Shown here in pieces: positions 27,951 to 36,329 of a stretch of DNA of 60,900 nucleotides (positions within the stretch are counted from its first letter, which is position 1; each line of letters starts with the position of its first letter). The notes beneath the pieces were generated by a model, which made no database searches, was not told the origin of the DNA, and saw only the letters and a list, made by a program, of their open reading frames with translations. The stretch is from Pseudomonadota bacterium (GTDB lineage Bacteria > Pseudomonadota > Gammaproteobacteria > Xanthomonadales > Rhodanobacteraceae). A program made the position numbers and the translations under genes. The stretch is from NCBI GenBank assembly GCA_021794575.1, contig JAJYQO010000018.1:1-60900 (forward strand). Direction: 5' to 3'.

Positions 27951-28052
27951 GTGCGCAGCGTGGTCCAGTCCAGAATGATCCCCGGCATGCACGGCAAGCT
28001 TGCGATCGTCCGCGCGGCGCATCGTTGCGTGTGCGCGAGTAGGCGCGCATGA
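27951..28052 (+). CDS. possible upstream ORF coupled to ubiD
   Basis: A 33-codon frame begins at GTG 27951, three bases after AGGAG (a GTG at 27960 and ATGs at 27975 and 27984 are alternatives). It ends in an ATGA overlap with the ubiD start. It lies within the predicted ANR-driven leader. ubiD itself has only a weak GAG/AGG tract, so translation of this ORF could deliver ribosomes to ubiD. The product (Arg/Val-rich, ending [10 protein letters not shown]) has no recognised homologue. Speculative. Confidence 0.3.
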   Translation: MRSVVQSRMIPGMHGKLAIVRAAHRCVCASRRA

Positions 28053-29536
28053 GTCACCACGACCTGCGCGCGTTCATCGCGGCGCTGGAGGCCTGCGGCG
28101 AGTTGCGGCGCGTCGGCGCCGCGGTGGATCCGCGTCTGGAGATCACCGCGTTCTGCCAGCGCGCGCAGCGCATTGGCGGCCCGGCGCTGCTGTTCGAGCA
28201 GGCCGGCGACAGCCGGTACCAGTTCCTGGGCAATCTGTTCGGCAGCACACGCCGCATCGAGATGGCGCTGGGTCGCCGTCCGGTGGCTTCGCTGCGGGAA
28301 CTGGGCGAACTGCTGGCCGGACTGAAGGAACCGCGCTGGCCCGGCTCGTTACGCGCCGCCGCCACGGCCCTGCCCATTTACGGCCAGCTCGCGCTGGTGG
28401 CGCCGCGCAGCGTCGGCAGCGCGCCATTCTTGGCGGACTGCCGCGAGGGCGACGAGGTCGATCTCGGTGAGCTGCCGATCCAGACCTGCTGGCCCGAGGA
28501 CGCCGGCCCGCTGATCACGCTCGGCCTGGTGATCACGCGCAGCCAGCGCCTGGATCGCCAGAACATCGGCATCTACCGCATGCAGGTGATCGGCCGCAAT
28601 CGCGTGATCATGCGTTGGCTGGCGCACCGCGGCGGCGCGCAGGACTACGCCGAGTGGTGTGCGCAGCACCCGCAGGAGCCGTTTCCGGTTGCGGTCGCCA
28701 TCGGCGCCGATCCGGCGACCACGCTGGCGGCGGTGGCGCCGCTGCCGGACACGCTGTCGGAATTCGAGTTCGCCGGCCTGCTGCGCGGCGCGCGCGGGCA
28801 GGTGCTGCGCAGCCGGCTGACCGGGCTGGACCTGCCGGCCAGCGCCGAGATCGTGCTCGAGGGTCACATCCGGCCCGGCGACAGCGCGCTGGAAGGTCCG
28901 TTCGGCGACCACACCGGTTACTACAACGCCGTCGATCGCTTTCCGGTGTTCACCATCGAGCGCATCTGCCGACGCGTGGACGCGATCTACCAGGGCAGCT
29001 GGATGGGGCGCTCGCCGCACGACGAGCCGTCGATGCTGGCAATGGCGCTGAACGACCTGTTCGTGCCGATCCTGCGCCGCATCTTTCCCGAGATCGTCGA
29101 TTTCTACCTGCCGCCGGCGGCCTGCTCCTACCGTGTCGCCGTGGTCAGCATCCGCAAGCGCTATCCGGGCCATGCGCGGCGGGTGATGTTCGGCGTGTGG
29201 TCGTATCTGCGCCAGTTCACCTATACCAAGTTCGTGATCGTCACCGACGAGGATATCGACGTGCGCAACTGGGACGAGGTGCTGTGGGCGGTGTCGACAC
29301 GCGTGGACCCGGCGCGCGACTGCCTGATCGTGGACAACACGCCGGTGGACTATCTCGATTTCGCCAGCCCCGAGCCCAACCTGGGCGGCAAGCTGGGCAT
29401 CGACGCGACCAGCAAGCTGCCCGGCGAGACCACGCGTACCTGGGGCCGGCCGATCCGGCCCGACCGCGATGTCGAGGCGCGCATCGATGTGCTGTGGACG
29501 CAGACTTTCGACCCCGGTCTTGATCCAGGTCAGTAA
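28049..29536 (+). CDS. ubiD: 4-hydroxy-3-polyprenylbenzoate decarboxylase
   Basis: 495 residues (E. coli 497). Prenylated-FMN enzyme that removes the carboxyl group of 4-hydroxy-3-octaprenylbenzoate, an oxygen-independent step of ubiquinone synthesis. Family blocks seen are [19 protein letters not shown] (prFMN region), [11 protein letters not shown] and [20 protein letters not shown], with [12 protein letters not shown] near the C-terminus. ubiX, which makes the cofactor, is not in the window. An ANR box precedes the gene, and a second one, for ubiU, is embedded in its last five codons and stop-proximal bases. Confidence 0.96.
   Translation: MSHHDLRAFIAALEACGELRRVGAAVDPRLEITAFCQRAQRIGGPALLFEQAGDSRYQFLGNLFGSTRRIEMALGRRPVASLRELGELLAGLKEPRWPGSLRAAATALPIYGQLALVAPRSVGSAPFLADCREGDEVDLGELPIQTCWPEDAGPLITLGLVITRSQRLDRQNIGIYRMQVIGRNRVIMRWLAHRGGAQDYAEWCAQHPQEPFPVAVAIGADPATTLAAVAPLPDTLSEFEFAGLLRGARGQVLRSRLTGLDLPASAEIVLEGHIRPGDSALEGPFGDHTGYYNAVDRFPVFTIERICRRVDAIYQGSWMGRSPHDEPSMLAMALNDLFVPILRRIFPEIVDFYLPPAACSYRVAVVSIRKRYPGHARRVMFGVWSYLRQFTYTKFVIVTDEDIDVRNWDEVLWAVSTRVDPARDCLIVDNTPVDYLDFASPEPNLGGKLGIDATSKLPGETTRTWGRPIRPDRDVEARIDVLWTQTFDPGLDPGQ
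29520..29533 (+). promoter_or_regulatory. FNR/ANR box for ubiUV inside the ubiD 3' end
   Basis: TTGATCCAGGTCAG has one mismatch at the last base. It ends one base before the ubiD stop codon and encodes part of the C-terminus LDPGQ. A GATGCT hexamer (29556-29561) sits 32 bases downstream centre-to-centre. The predicted start is about 24 bases before the ubiU ATG. Confidence 0.8.
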
Positions 29537-29591
29537 CACGGCGGCGCGCTGCCGCGATGCTCGTGGCCCTTCCATCCGCGGGGCAACACAC

Positions 29592-30587
29592 ATGCAGTTG
29601 GTCTGCCCGGCCGGCAGCCTACCCTCGCTGCAAGCGGCCGTGGATCACGGTGCCGATGCGGTGTACGTGGGTTTCCGCGACGCCACCAATGCGCGCGCCT
29701 TCCCCGGCCTCAACTTCGACGAGGCCGACCTGCGCAGCGGCATCGCCTATGCCCACGCACGCGGCCGCAAGGTCTACGTCGCGCTGAACACCTACCCGAC
29801 CCCGGCGCAACTGGGTCACTGGGAAGCGGCCGTGGATCGCGCCGCGAATCTCGGCGTCGACGCCCTGATCATCGCCGAGCTGGCGGTGCTGGACTACGCC
29901 GCGCGGCGCCATCCCGCGCTACCGCGGCACCTGTCGGTGCAGAGTTCGGCCACCACCCACGCCGCGCTGCGCTACTACCTCGAGGAGTTCGGCATCAGCC
30001 GCGCGGTGCTGCCGCGCGTGCTGGCGATGCAGCAGGTCGAACGCCTGGCCGAGAAGTCGCCGGTGCCGCTGGAGACCTTCGCCTTCGGCAGCCTGTGCAT
30101 CATGGTCGAGGGCCGCTGCCAGCTGTCGAGCTACGTCACCGGCGCCTCGCCCAACCGCCACGGCGTCTGTTCGCCGGCGAAATTCGTGCGCTGGGACGAA
30201 ACGCCGGACGGCCGCAGCGTGCGCCTCAACGACGTGCTGATCGACCGCTTCGCCGACGGCGAGGCGGCCGGCTATCCGACCGTGTGCAAGGGCCGCTACC
30301 AGGTCCGCGGCGAAATCTTTCACGCGCTGGAGGAACCGACCAGCCTCAACACGCTGGATCTGTTGCCGCAACTGGCCGCCTGCGGCATCGCCGCGCTCAA
30401 GATCGAGGGCCGCCAACGCAGCCCGGCCTATGTCGGCGCCGTCGCCGCGGTCTGGCGCCAGGCCATCGACCGCGTGCAGTCCGACCCGTCCGGGTACCGC
30501 GTCGAGCCGTCCTGGCAAGCCGGGCTCGCGCGTGTCGCCGAAGGTACGCAGACCACGCTCGGCCCCTATCACCGTTCCTGGCATTGA
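29592..30587 (+). CDS. ubiU: O2-independent ubiquinone hydroxylation protein UbiU
   Basis: 331 residues, the same as E. coli UbiU (YhbU). U32-peptidase-like protein that binds [4Fe-4S] and, with UbiV and UbiT, hydroxylates ubiquinone precursors without oxygen, apparently with prephenate as the oxygen donor. The four cluster cysteines fall at C169, C176, C193 and C232, the E. coli numbering as I recall it (SLC, EGRC, GVC, TVC). The start at MQLVCPAGSLPSLQAA was chosen on family length and lies about 24 bases after the predicted ANR-dependent start. ubiV follows after nine bases. Confidence 0.96.
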   Translation: MQLVCPAGSLPSLQAAVDHGADAVYVGFRDATNARAFPGLNFDEADLRSGIAYAHARGRKVYVALNTYPTPAQLGHWEAAVDRAANLGVDALIIAELAVLDYAARRHPALPRHLSVQSSATTHAALRYYLEEFGISRAVLPRVLAMQQVERLAEKSPVPLETFAFGSLCIMVEGRCQLSSYVTGASPNRHGVCSPAKFVRWDETPDGRSVRLNDVLIDRFADGEAAGYPTVCKGRYQVRGEIFHALEEPTSLNTLDLLPQLAACGIAALKIEGRQRSPAYVGAVAAVWRQAIDRVQSDPSGYRVEPSWQAGLARVAEGTQTTLGPYHRSWH

Positions 30588-30596
30588 TCACCATCC

Positions 30597-31472
30597 ATGC
30601 GCCTGACCCTCGGACCCCTGCAGTACTTCTGGCCACGCCGGCGGGTGCTCGATTTCTACGCCGCAACGGCGGAGCTGCCGCTGGACGTGATCTATCTCGG
30701 CGAAACGGTGTGCAGCAAGCGCCGCGAACTGCGCGGCGGCGACTGGCTGGCGCTGGCGCGCGAACTGGCCGCGAGCGGGCGCGAGGTGGTGCTGTCGGCG
30801 CTGACGCTGATCGAGGCCGAGTCGGAGCTGGCCAGCCTGAAGCGCCTGGCCGGGAACGGCGAGTTCGCGGTCGAAGCCAACGACATGTCCGCCGTGCAGT
30901 TGCTGCGCGAGCGCGGCCTGTCGTTCGTCGCCGGCCCCGGCGTCAACCTCTACAACCAGCACGCGCTGGCGCTGCTGCGCCGGGCCGGCATGACGCGCTG
31001 GGTGCCCGGCGTGGAGCAAGGCCGCGAGCAGCTCGCGGAGATCCGTCAGGCGGCGGATGCGGGCATGCTGCCGGAAATCGAGCTGATCGCCTGGGGCCGG
31101 CTGCCGCTGGCCTATTCGGCGCGCTGCTTCACCGCGCGCGCGCACGACCTCGCCAAGGACGACTGCGGCTTCCGCTGTCTCGACGATCCCGAGGGCCTGC
31201 CGCTGGCGACGCGCGACGGCGCGCCGTTCCTGCGCATCAACGGCATCCAGGTGCAGAGCGAGGCGGTCTGCGATCTGGCGCCCGAGATCGACGAGTTGCG
31301 CGCGGCCGGCGTCAATCTGCTGCGCCTGTATCCGCAGCCGCAGGGCATGGCCGACACGGTCGCCTATTTCCGCGCCGCGCTGGCGCAGCCGCCGACGCAG
31401 CGCCGTGGCGACTGCAACGGCTACTGGCACGGTGCGGCGGGCATGCGGATGCTGGCTGCAGGCGGCAGCTGA
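30597..31472 (+). CDS. ubiV: O2-independent ubiquinone hydroxylation protein UbiV
   Basis: 291 residues (E. coli 292). Second U32-type Fe-S subunit, forming a heterodimer with UbiU. Cysteines C39, C177, C190 and C194 reproduce the E. coli spacing (C39, C180, C193, C197). Blocks LGPLQYFWPR, VIYLGETVCSKRREL and GPGVNLYNQ are typical. It is cotranscribed with ubiU from the ANR promoter. Its stop codon lies in the left arm of an inverted repeat whose right arm holds the ubiT stop. Confidence 0.96.
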   Translation: MRLTLGPLQYFWPRRRVLDFYAATAELPLDVIYLGETVCSKRRELRGGDWLALARELAASGREVVLSALTLIEAESELASLKRLAGNGEFAVEANDMSAVQLLRERGLSFVAGPGVNLYNQHALALLRRAGMTRWVPGVEQGREQLAEIRQAADAGMLPEIELIAWGRLPLAYSARCFTARAHDLAKDDCGFRCLDDPEGLPLATRDGAPFLRINGIQVQSEAVCDLAPEIDELRAAGVNLLRLYPQPQGMADTVAYFRAALAQPPTQRRGDCNGYWHGAAGMRMLAAGGS

Positions 31473-31513
31473 TCGTGTACGGCCGTCACGTCGGCAGACG
31501 CCGCAACGATCAG
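31469..31513. terminator. inverted repeat spanning the convergent ubiV and ubiT stops
   Basis: CTGATCGT (31469-31476) and ACGATCAG (31506-31513) are exact complements; the loop contains a further palindrome, ACGGCCGT. Each arm includes one gene's TGA stop. The arrangement suggests a shared bidirectional terminator, though the stem is only eight pairs and has no T-run. Confidence 0.45.
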
Positions 31514-32379
31514 TCCCGTTGCGGAGCGATCCGGGATGCCGCGCCGATCGCGGATCGGCGTGACCGGTGTGCCTCGCGCGCGGCTGCGGCGAAGCGTGCG
31601 GCACGATGCAGGCCGATGCGCAAGGCCAGCGGGATGGATTCCCAGGGCAACTGATCGAGCAGATTGCGTGCGGTCAGGCCGAGCTCGGTGTCGCCGGTCA
31701 GTGCCAGACGGCGCTGGAAAAACAGCGTGTCGGCATCTTCCAGGCGGCTGGCCAGCAGCAGGAACTCCAGCGCGCGGCCGCGCACGGCCGCTTCGGCGGA
31801 CGCGTCGCCTGCACAGGCACACAGACGATCGGCGTGTACGGTCAGCACCCAGCGCAGCTGGAGATCGGTCACCTCGATGGCGATGCGGCGATCGATCAGG
31901 AACGCCAGCTTGCCGGCCCGCAGCGGTGCCTGCAGCACGCGCCGGGTGACCGACTCCAGCAGTCGCCGCTGCCATGCATCGGGAACCGCGCGCAACGGCA
32001 ACACCAGGCGCTGTGGCGGTGGCAGCAGACTCAGCAGTCGCCGGCGCCAGGTCTCCGCGCGTGCCGACGCCCGATCCGTGGCAGATGCCTCCGCCGCGTC
32101 CGCGCGTTGCTGCTGCGCCAGCGCGCAGTCGATCGCGGTGCGCATCAGCCGCCCGCCGTCGGCGGGATCGAGATGCCGCCGCGCCGCGCGTTGGCGCGCG
32201 CGCGCCTGTACCTGCTCCTCGCGCGCCGGGTCGCGCAGCGGCATTCCGGCGTGCCGCTTGCGCGCGCCCAGCGACGCCACCACGCGCTGACGCAGCGCGA
32301 GTCCGTCGATCAGGGCATCGTCGATCCGATCGATTAATAAACGGTGGCCGGTCACGGACCATGGCCAAATCTTCTGCAT
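31510..32379 (-). CDS. ubiT: chorismate mutase-UbiT fusion protein
   Basis: 289 residues against about 174 for E. coli UbiT. Residues about 112-262 are the SCP2-like lipid-binding domain with the UbiT signature DADTLFFQRRL and GDTELGL (217-235); UbiT carries polyprenyl intermediates for UbiU/UbiV. Residues 12-92 are an AroQ-type chorismate mutase: R13, R30, K41, D50, R53, E54 and Q90 align without a gap to R11, R28, K39, D48, R51, E52 and Q88 of E. coli PheA; only S84 differs (A86). The start is ATG 32379, behind GGAGGTGATC; ATG 32394 would lie at or upstream of the predicted transcript start. Prephenate made by such a domain is the proposed oxygen donor for UbiUV hydroxylation, so a local supply is plausible. 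Confidence 0.92.
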   Translation of the reverse strand: MQKIWPWSVTGHRLLIDRIDDALIDGLALRQRVVASLGARKRHAGMPLRDPAREEQVQARARQRAARRHLDPADGGRLMRTAIDCALAQQQRADAAEASATDRASARAETWRRRLLSLLPPPQRLVLPLRAVPDAWQRRLLESVTRRVLQAPLRAGKLAFLIDRRIAIEVTDLQLRWVLTVHADRLCACAGDASAEAAVRGRALEFLLLASRLEDADTLFFQRRLALTGDTELGLTARNLLDQLPWESIPLALRIGLHRAARFAAAAREAHRSRRSAIGAASRIAPQRD

Positions 32380-32426
32380 GGCGATCACCTCCATGCGCTT
32401 GATACCCGTGCACCGGCCGGACGGTC

Positions 32427-32440
32427 TTGCGCTGGATCAA
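32427..32440 (-). promoter_or_regulatory. FNR/ANR box upstream of the ubiT fusion
   Basis: TTGATCCAGCGCAA on the minus strand: perfect left half, right half CGCAA. TATCAA (32404-32399) is centred 32 bases downstream, a good -10. The start predicted near 32392 leaves a leader carrying the strong Shine-Dalgarno of ATG 32379. Confidence 0.7.
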
Positions 32441-32484
32441 GAAACCCGCGGTTCGGGCCGGTCGGGGGGCGGTGCAGCTGCGGC

Positions 32485-32772
32485 TCAGCGCTGCCGCGCC
32501 GTGACGCTCGGCACGGCCGTGCCGTCCAATACTGCGCGCGCCTGCGCCTGCAGGGCACGCCAATGCTCGAGGCAGGTCGCGGCGCGCGGCGTACTGCCGG
32601 CGATCAGACGCAGCACCGCGGCGTAGGCCTCGGCCTGCGCCTGCAGGGCTTGGTAATCGGCGCTGTCGACCATCGGCCGCTTGACGGTGCGGCACACGCC
32701 GATACAGGTTTGCGGCACCTCTTCGATGCGGCCGCAGCCGATGCACTGCCAGATATCGAGAACCTCGGGCAT
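32485..32772 (-). CDS. four-cysteine small protein, ANR-linked
   Basis: 95 residues from ATG 32772, chosen because GGAGGG lies just upstream and the box spacing fits; 36 further in-frame codons upstream would cover the promoter. Cysteines at 10, 13, 23 and 27 form C-x2-C-x9-C-x3-C (QCIGCG, TCIGVC), consistent with a zinc site or a small Fe-S cluster. C67 is separate. The rest is predicted helical, Ala-rich and soluble, with no signal peptide. I do not recognise the family. It lies upstream of ubiT in the same direction with its own ANR box, so a role in anaerobic quinone synthesis or electron transfer is a reasonable guess. Confidence 0.8.
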   Translation of the reverse strand: MPEVLDIWQCIGCGRIEEVPQTCIGVCRTVKRPMVDSADYQALQAQAEAYAAVLRLIAGSTPRAATCLEHWRALQAQARAVLDGTAVPSVTARQR

Positions 32773-32826
32773 GACGCCCTCCGCTGCCGCCCGCGCGCAG
32801 TGTGCGGCGGCGCGCGCCGAGGCGGG

Positions 32827-32840
32827 ATGACCTGGATCAA
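32827..32840 (-). promoter_or_regulatory. FNR/ANR box upstream of the four-cysteine gene
   Basis: TTGATCCAGGTCAT on the minus strand. Twenty bases downstream is CGCACACTGCGCG (32806-32794), identical in sequence and distance to the ubiD promoter. The predicted start is about 20 bases before ATG 32772. Confidence 0.8.
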
Positions 32841-32867
32841 GTCGGTGCATACCGCGCGGCCACGCTC

Positions 32868-33305
32868 TCAATGACCCCACTGGTAAAGCGTGTAGAACAC
32901 CGGCGCCACCGGACCCTGGCCCGGGTTGGGCTGCAACCGGCCCTCGGTGTTGGCGTAGAAGGTCTGGATGGGCCCGTGCGCGGGAATGATGCGCACCATG
33001 ATCAGCTTGCCGCCGGCGCGGTATTCCTCGACTACATTGCCCTTGACCTTGCGTACTTTCACGGTGGGCGGCGGCTGGCCCATGGGATTGTGCGGGGGAA
33101 GCGTGGGCGCGAGGCTCTGCCGCAGAGAGCTTGCCGCCGGCGCGGGCAGTGGCGGTTGTGCCGGCTGCGCCCGCGGCCGCAGCGGCCGGTCGAAATCAGG
33201 GGGTGGCGGAATGCTGGCCGGCGGCGGCGGCGCCGATTGCGCGTGGGCGCCGATGCAGGCCAGCAGGGTGGCCAGCAGGGTGAGACGCAGAGCAGTGCGA
33301 TTCAT
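32868..33305 (-). CDS. DUF2782 exported protein
   Basis: 145 residues. A signal peptide (MNRTALRLTLLATLLACIGA, cleavage near AHA-QS), a Pro-rich linker (residues 25-75) and a C-terminal DUF2782 domain with VVEEYRAGGKLIMVRIIP. The function is unknown; the family typically sits next to polA, as here, divergently with 104 bases between starts. The product should be periplasmic. The ANR box of the Cys gene lies just beyond its stop codon. Confidence 0.85.
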   Translation of the reverse strand: MNRTALRLTLLATLLACIGAHAQSAPPPPASIPPPPDFDRPLRPRAQPAQPPLPAPAASSLRQSLAPTLPPHNPMGQPPPTVKVRKVKGNVVEEYRAGGKLIMVRIIPAHGPIQTFYANTEGRLQPNPGQGPVAPVFYTLYQWGH

Positions 33306-33409
33306 GACGGTACTCCGGCGAGCGAGGTGATCAAGCCTATACCCGTCGTGTGCGGCCGGCAGCCTGGGTGCAAACACCGTGCGCGGGATCACGATGCCAC
33401 AATGCGGGC

Positions 33410-36169
33410 ATGCCCAAGCTCGTGCTGATCGACGGATCCTCGTACCTGTACCGCGCCTTCCACGCGCTGCCACCGCTGAGCAACGCCGCCGGCGAGCCCA
33501 CCGGCGCGCTGTTCGGCGTGGTCAACATGCTGCGCGCCACGCTGGCGGCCCGGCCCGATTACCTGGCCTTCGTGCTGGATGCCCCGGGGCCGACGTTCCG
33601 CGAGGCCATCGATCCACAGTACAAGGCCAACCGTCCGCCCATGCCCGACGAGCTGCGCGCGCAGATCGAGCCGATGCTGGCCGTCGTGCAGGCGTTGGGC
33701 ATCCCCACGCTGCGCGTCGACGGCGTGGAGGCGGACGATGTCATCGGCACGCTGGCCGCGCGCGCAGCGGCGGCCGGCATGGAGGTGGAGATCTCCACCA
33801 GCGACAAGGATTTCGCGCAACTGGTCGGGCCGCGCGTGGCGCTGGTCAACGGCATGGACCGCACACGCCTGGATGCGGCCGGCGTGCGCGAAAAGTTCGG
33901 CGTGCCGCCCGAACGCATCGTCGATTACCTGGCGCTGATGGGCGACAAGGTCGACAACATCCGCGGCGTCGACAAATGCGGCCCCAAGACCGCCGCCAAA
34001 TGGCTGGCCGAGCAGGGCGACCTGGACAGCGTCATGGCGCACGCGGCGGAAGTGCCGGGCAAGCTGGGCGAGAACCTGCGCGCGGCACTGGCCTGGCTGC
34101 CGCGCTCGCGCGTGCTGGCCACCATCCGTACCGATGTGGAACTGGCGCAAGCGCCCGAACAACTGGTCCCGCGCGCGCGCGACACCGAGGCGCTGCGGAC
34201 ACTGTATGCGCGCTACGGCTTCAACAGCGCGCTGGCGGCGCTGGAGCGCGGCGACAACGGCGACGCCGCACCGCCAGCGGCGCGGCGGGAGCGCGCCAAG
34301 CCACCGCGGGCCGCCACGCCGGCCACGCACGAGGAGGCGCCCGATCCCGCGCTGGCCGCGCCCGGCCGCTACGACGCGGTGCTCGACGCCGCCGCGCTGC
34401 AGGCGTGGCTGGCACGCCTGCACGCCGCCGATCTCATCGCCTTCGACACCGAGACCACGTCGCTGGACGCGATCGACGCCGAAATCGTCGGCGTGTCCTT
34501 CGCCGTCGAGCCCGGCCACGCCGCCTACGTGCCGCTGCGTCACGACTATCCGGGCGCGCCGGCACAGCTCGACCGTGCGCAGGTGCTGGCGCTGCTGAAG
34601 CCGATGCTGGAAGACGCCGGCCGGCCCAAGCTGCTGCAGAACGCCAAGTACGACAGCGAGGTGCTGGCCAACCACGGCATCCGGCTCGCCGGCATCGCCC
34701 ACGACAGCATGCTCGAGTCCTACGTGTGGAACGCTACCGCCACGCGCCACGACATGGACTCGCTGGCGCAGCGCTATCTCGGCTACACCACGATCAAGTT
34801 CGAGGACGTCGCCGGCAAGGGCGCCAAGCAGATCCCGTTCGCGCAGGTGGACATCGACACCGCCACCCGCTATGCCGCCGAGGACGCCGACATCACCCTG
34901 CGCCTGCACCGCGCGTTGTGGCCGCGTCTCGAGGCCGAACCCGACCTGCGCGGCGTGTACGAGCGCATCGAGCTGCCGCTGGTGCCGGTGCTGGCGCGCA
35001 TGGAGCGCCGCGGCGTGCTGATCGACGCCGACCAGTTGCGCCGGCAAAGCCAGGCGCTGGCCGCACGCATGCATCAACTCATGCAGCGCGCCGAAACCGA
35101 GGCCGGGCAGCCGTTCAATCTCGACTCGCCCAGGCAACTGCAGGCCATCCTGTTCGACAAGCTGGGTCTGCCGGTGCACGTCAAGACGCCGGGCGGCCAG
35201 CCGTCCACCAACGAGGAGGCGCTGGAGACCATCCGCGATGCGCACCCGCTGCCGGGCCTGATCCTCGACTATCGCCTGCTGGCCAAGCTGCGCTCGACCT
35301 ACACCGAGAAGTTGCCGGCCATGATCAAGCCGGCCAGCGGCCGCGTGCACACCAGCTACCACCAGGCGGTGGCGGCTACCGGACGGCTCAGCTCCTCCGA
35401 TCCCAACTTGCAGAACATCCCGGTGCGCAGCGAGGAAGGCCGCGCCATCCGCGCCGCGTTCATCGCCCCGCCGGGCTGGGTGATCGTCTCGGCCGACTAT
35501 TCGCAGATCGAACTGCGCATCATGGCGCACCTTTCCGGCGATGCCGGCCTGCGCGAAGCCTTCCGGCGCGGCGAGGACATCCACCGCGCCACCGCCGCCG
35601 AGGTGTTCGGATTGGCGCCCGAGGCCGTCGGCGCCGACCAGCGTCGCGCCGCCAAGGCCATCAACTTCGGGCTGATCTACGGCATGAGCGCGTTCGGCCT
35701 GGCGCGTCAGCTGGGCATCGGCCGCAGCGAGGCGCAGGCCTACATGAACCGCTACTTCGAGCGCTATCCCGGCGTGCGCGTCTACATGGAGCGCATCCGT
35801 GAACAGGCGCAGCGGCAGGGCTACGTGGAGACGCTGTTCGGCCGCCGGTTGTATCTGCCCGAGATTCGCGCGCGCGACGCCGCGCGCCGCGCCGGCGCCG
35901 AGCGCGCCGCGGTCAACGCACCCATGCAGGGCACCGCGGCCGACATCATCAAGCGCGCCATGATCGCGGTGGACGCCTGGCTGCAGACGCGCGGGGACGA
36001 CGCGCACCTGATCATGCAGGTGCACGACGAGCTGGTGCTGGAAGTGCGCCTGGACGCGCTGCAGGCGGTGCGCGCCGGTCTCATCGAGCGCATGCAGGGC
36101 GCCGCCGCACTGGACGTGCCGCTGCTGGTCGAAGCCGGCCATGGCGCCAACTGGGGCGAAGCGCACTGA
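33410..36169 (+). CDS. polA: DNA polymerase I
   Basis: 919 residues (E. coli 928). The N-terminal 5' nuclease (FVLDAPGPTFREAIDPQYKA, GVEADDVIG) occupies about 1-290. The 3'-5' exonuclease domain (about 330-515) keeps IAFDTETTSLD and the later acidic residues (NAKYDSEVL, YAAEDADITL), so proofreading is likely active. The polymerase domain has VSADYSQIELRI (motif A), the O helix RRAAKAINFGLIYGMSAFG and IMQVHDELVLE (motif C). The start at MPKLVLIDGSSYLYRAFHAL matches the family. Monocistronic; followed by a repeat-rich gap. Confidence 0.98.
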   Translation: MPKLVLIDGSSYLYRAFHALPPLSNAAGEPTGALFGVVNMLRATLAARPDYLAFVLDAPGPTFREAIDPQYKANRPPMPDELRAQIEPMLAVVQALGIPTLRVDGVEADDVIGTLAARAAAAGMEVEISTSDKDFAQLVGPRVALVNGMDRTRLDAAGVREKFGVPPERIVDYLALMGDKVDNIRGVDKCGPKTAAKWLAEQGDLDSVMAHAAEVPGKLGENLRAALAWLPRSRVLATIRTDVELAQAPEQLVPRARDTEALRTLYARYGFNSALAALERGDNGDAAPPAARRERAKPPRAATPATHEEAPDPALAAPGRYDAVLDAAALQAWLARLHAADLIAFDTETTSLDAIDAEIVGVSFAVEPGHAAYVPLRHDYPGAPAQLDRAQVLALLKPMLEDAGRPKLLQNAKYDSEVLANHGIRLAGIAHDSMLESYVWNATATRHDMDSLAQRYLGYTTIKFEDVAGKGAKQIPFAQVDIDTATRYAAEDADITLRLHRALWPRLEAEPDLRGVYERIELPLVPVLARMERRGVLIDADQLRRQSQALAARMHQLMQRAETEAGQPFNLDSPRQLQAILFDKLGLPVHVKTPGGQPSTNEEALETIRDAHPLPGLILDYRLLAKLRSTYTEKLPAMIKPASGRVHTSYHQAVAATGRLSSSDPNLQNIPVRSEEGRAIRAAFIAPPGWVIVSADYSQIELRIMAHLSGDAGLREAFRRGEDIHRATAAEVFGLAPEAVGADQRRAAKAINFGLIYGMSAFGLARQLGIGRSEAQAYMNRYFERYPGVRVYMERIREQAQRQGYVETLFGRRLYLPEIRARDAARRAGAERAAVNAPMQGTAADIIKRAMIAVDAWLQTRGDDAHLIMQVHDELVLEVRLDALQAVRAGLIERMQGAAALDVPLLVEAGHGANWGEAH

Positions 36170-36329
36170 AGAGCCGGCCATCGCGGTTTCCGTGCGAAGC
36201 CTCGGGGTCTTGGCGCGGCGCTGCGTGCGGCCGGAGTGAAGCTTGCGTGCCGTGTCCGCCGCGCCGTCATTTCCGCGCGAACGCGCCGTCACCGGACTCC
36301 AATCGGGAACGGGAAGTCCACGGGATCTG

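Noticed and set aside
30584-30597. TTGATCACCATCCA at the ubiV start resembles an FNR box
   Set aside because: It overlaps the start codon nine bases after ubiU, leaving no room for a promoter; ubiV is served by the ubiU box.
32380-32394. ATG 32394 as the start of the ubiT fusion
   Set aside because: The strong GGAGGTGATC would then be coding, and the class II promoter predicts transcription starting at about this point.
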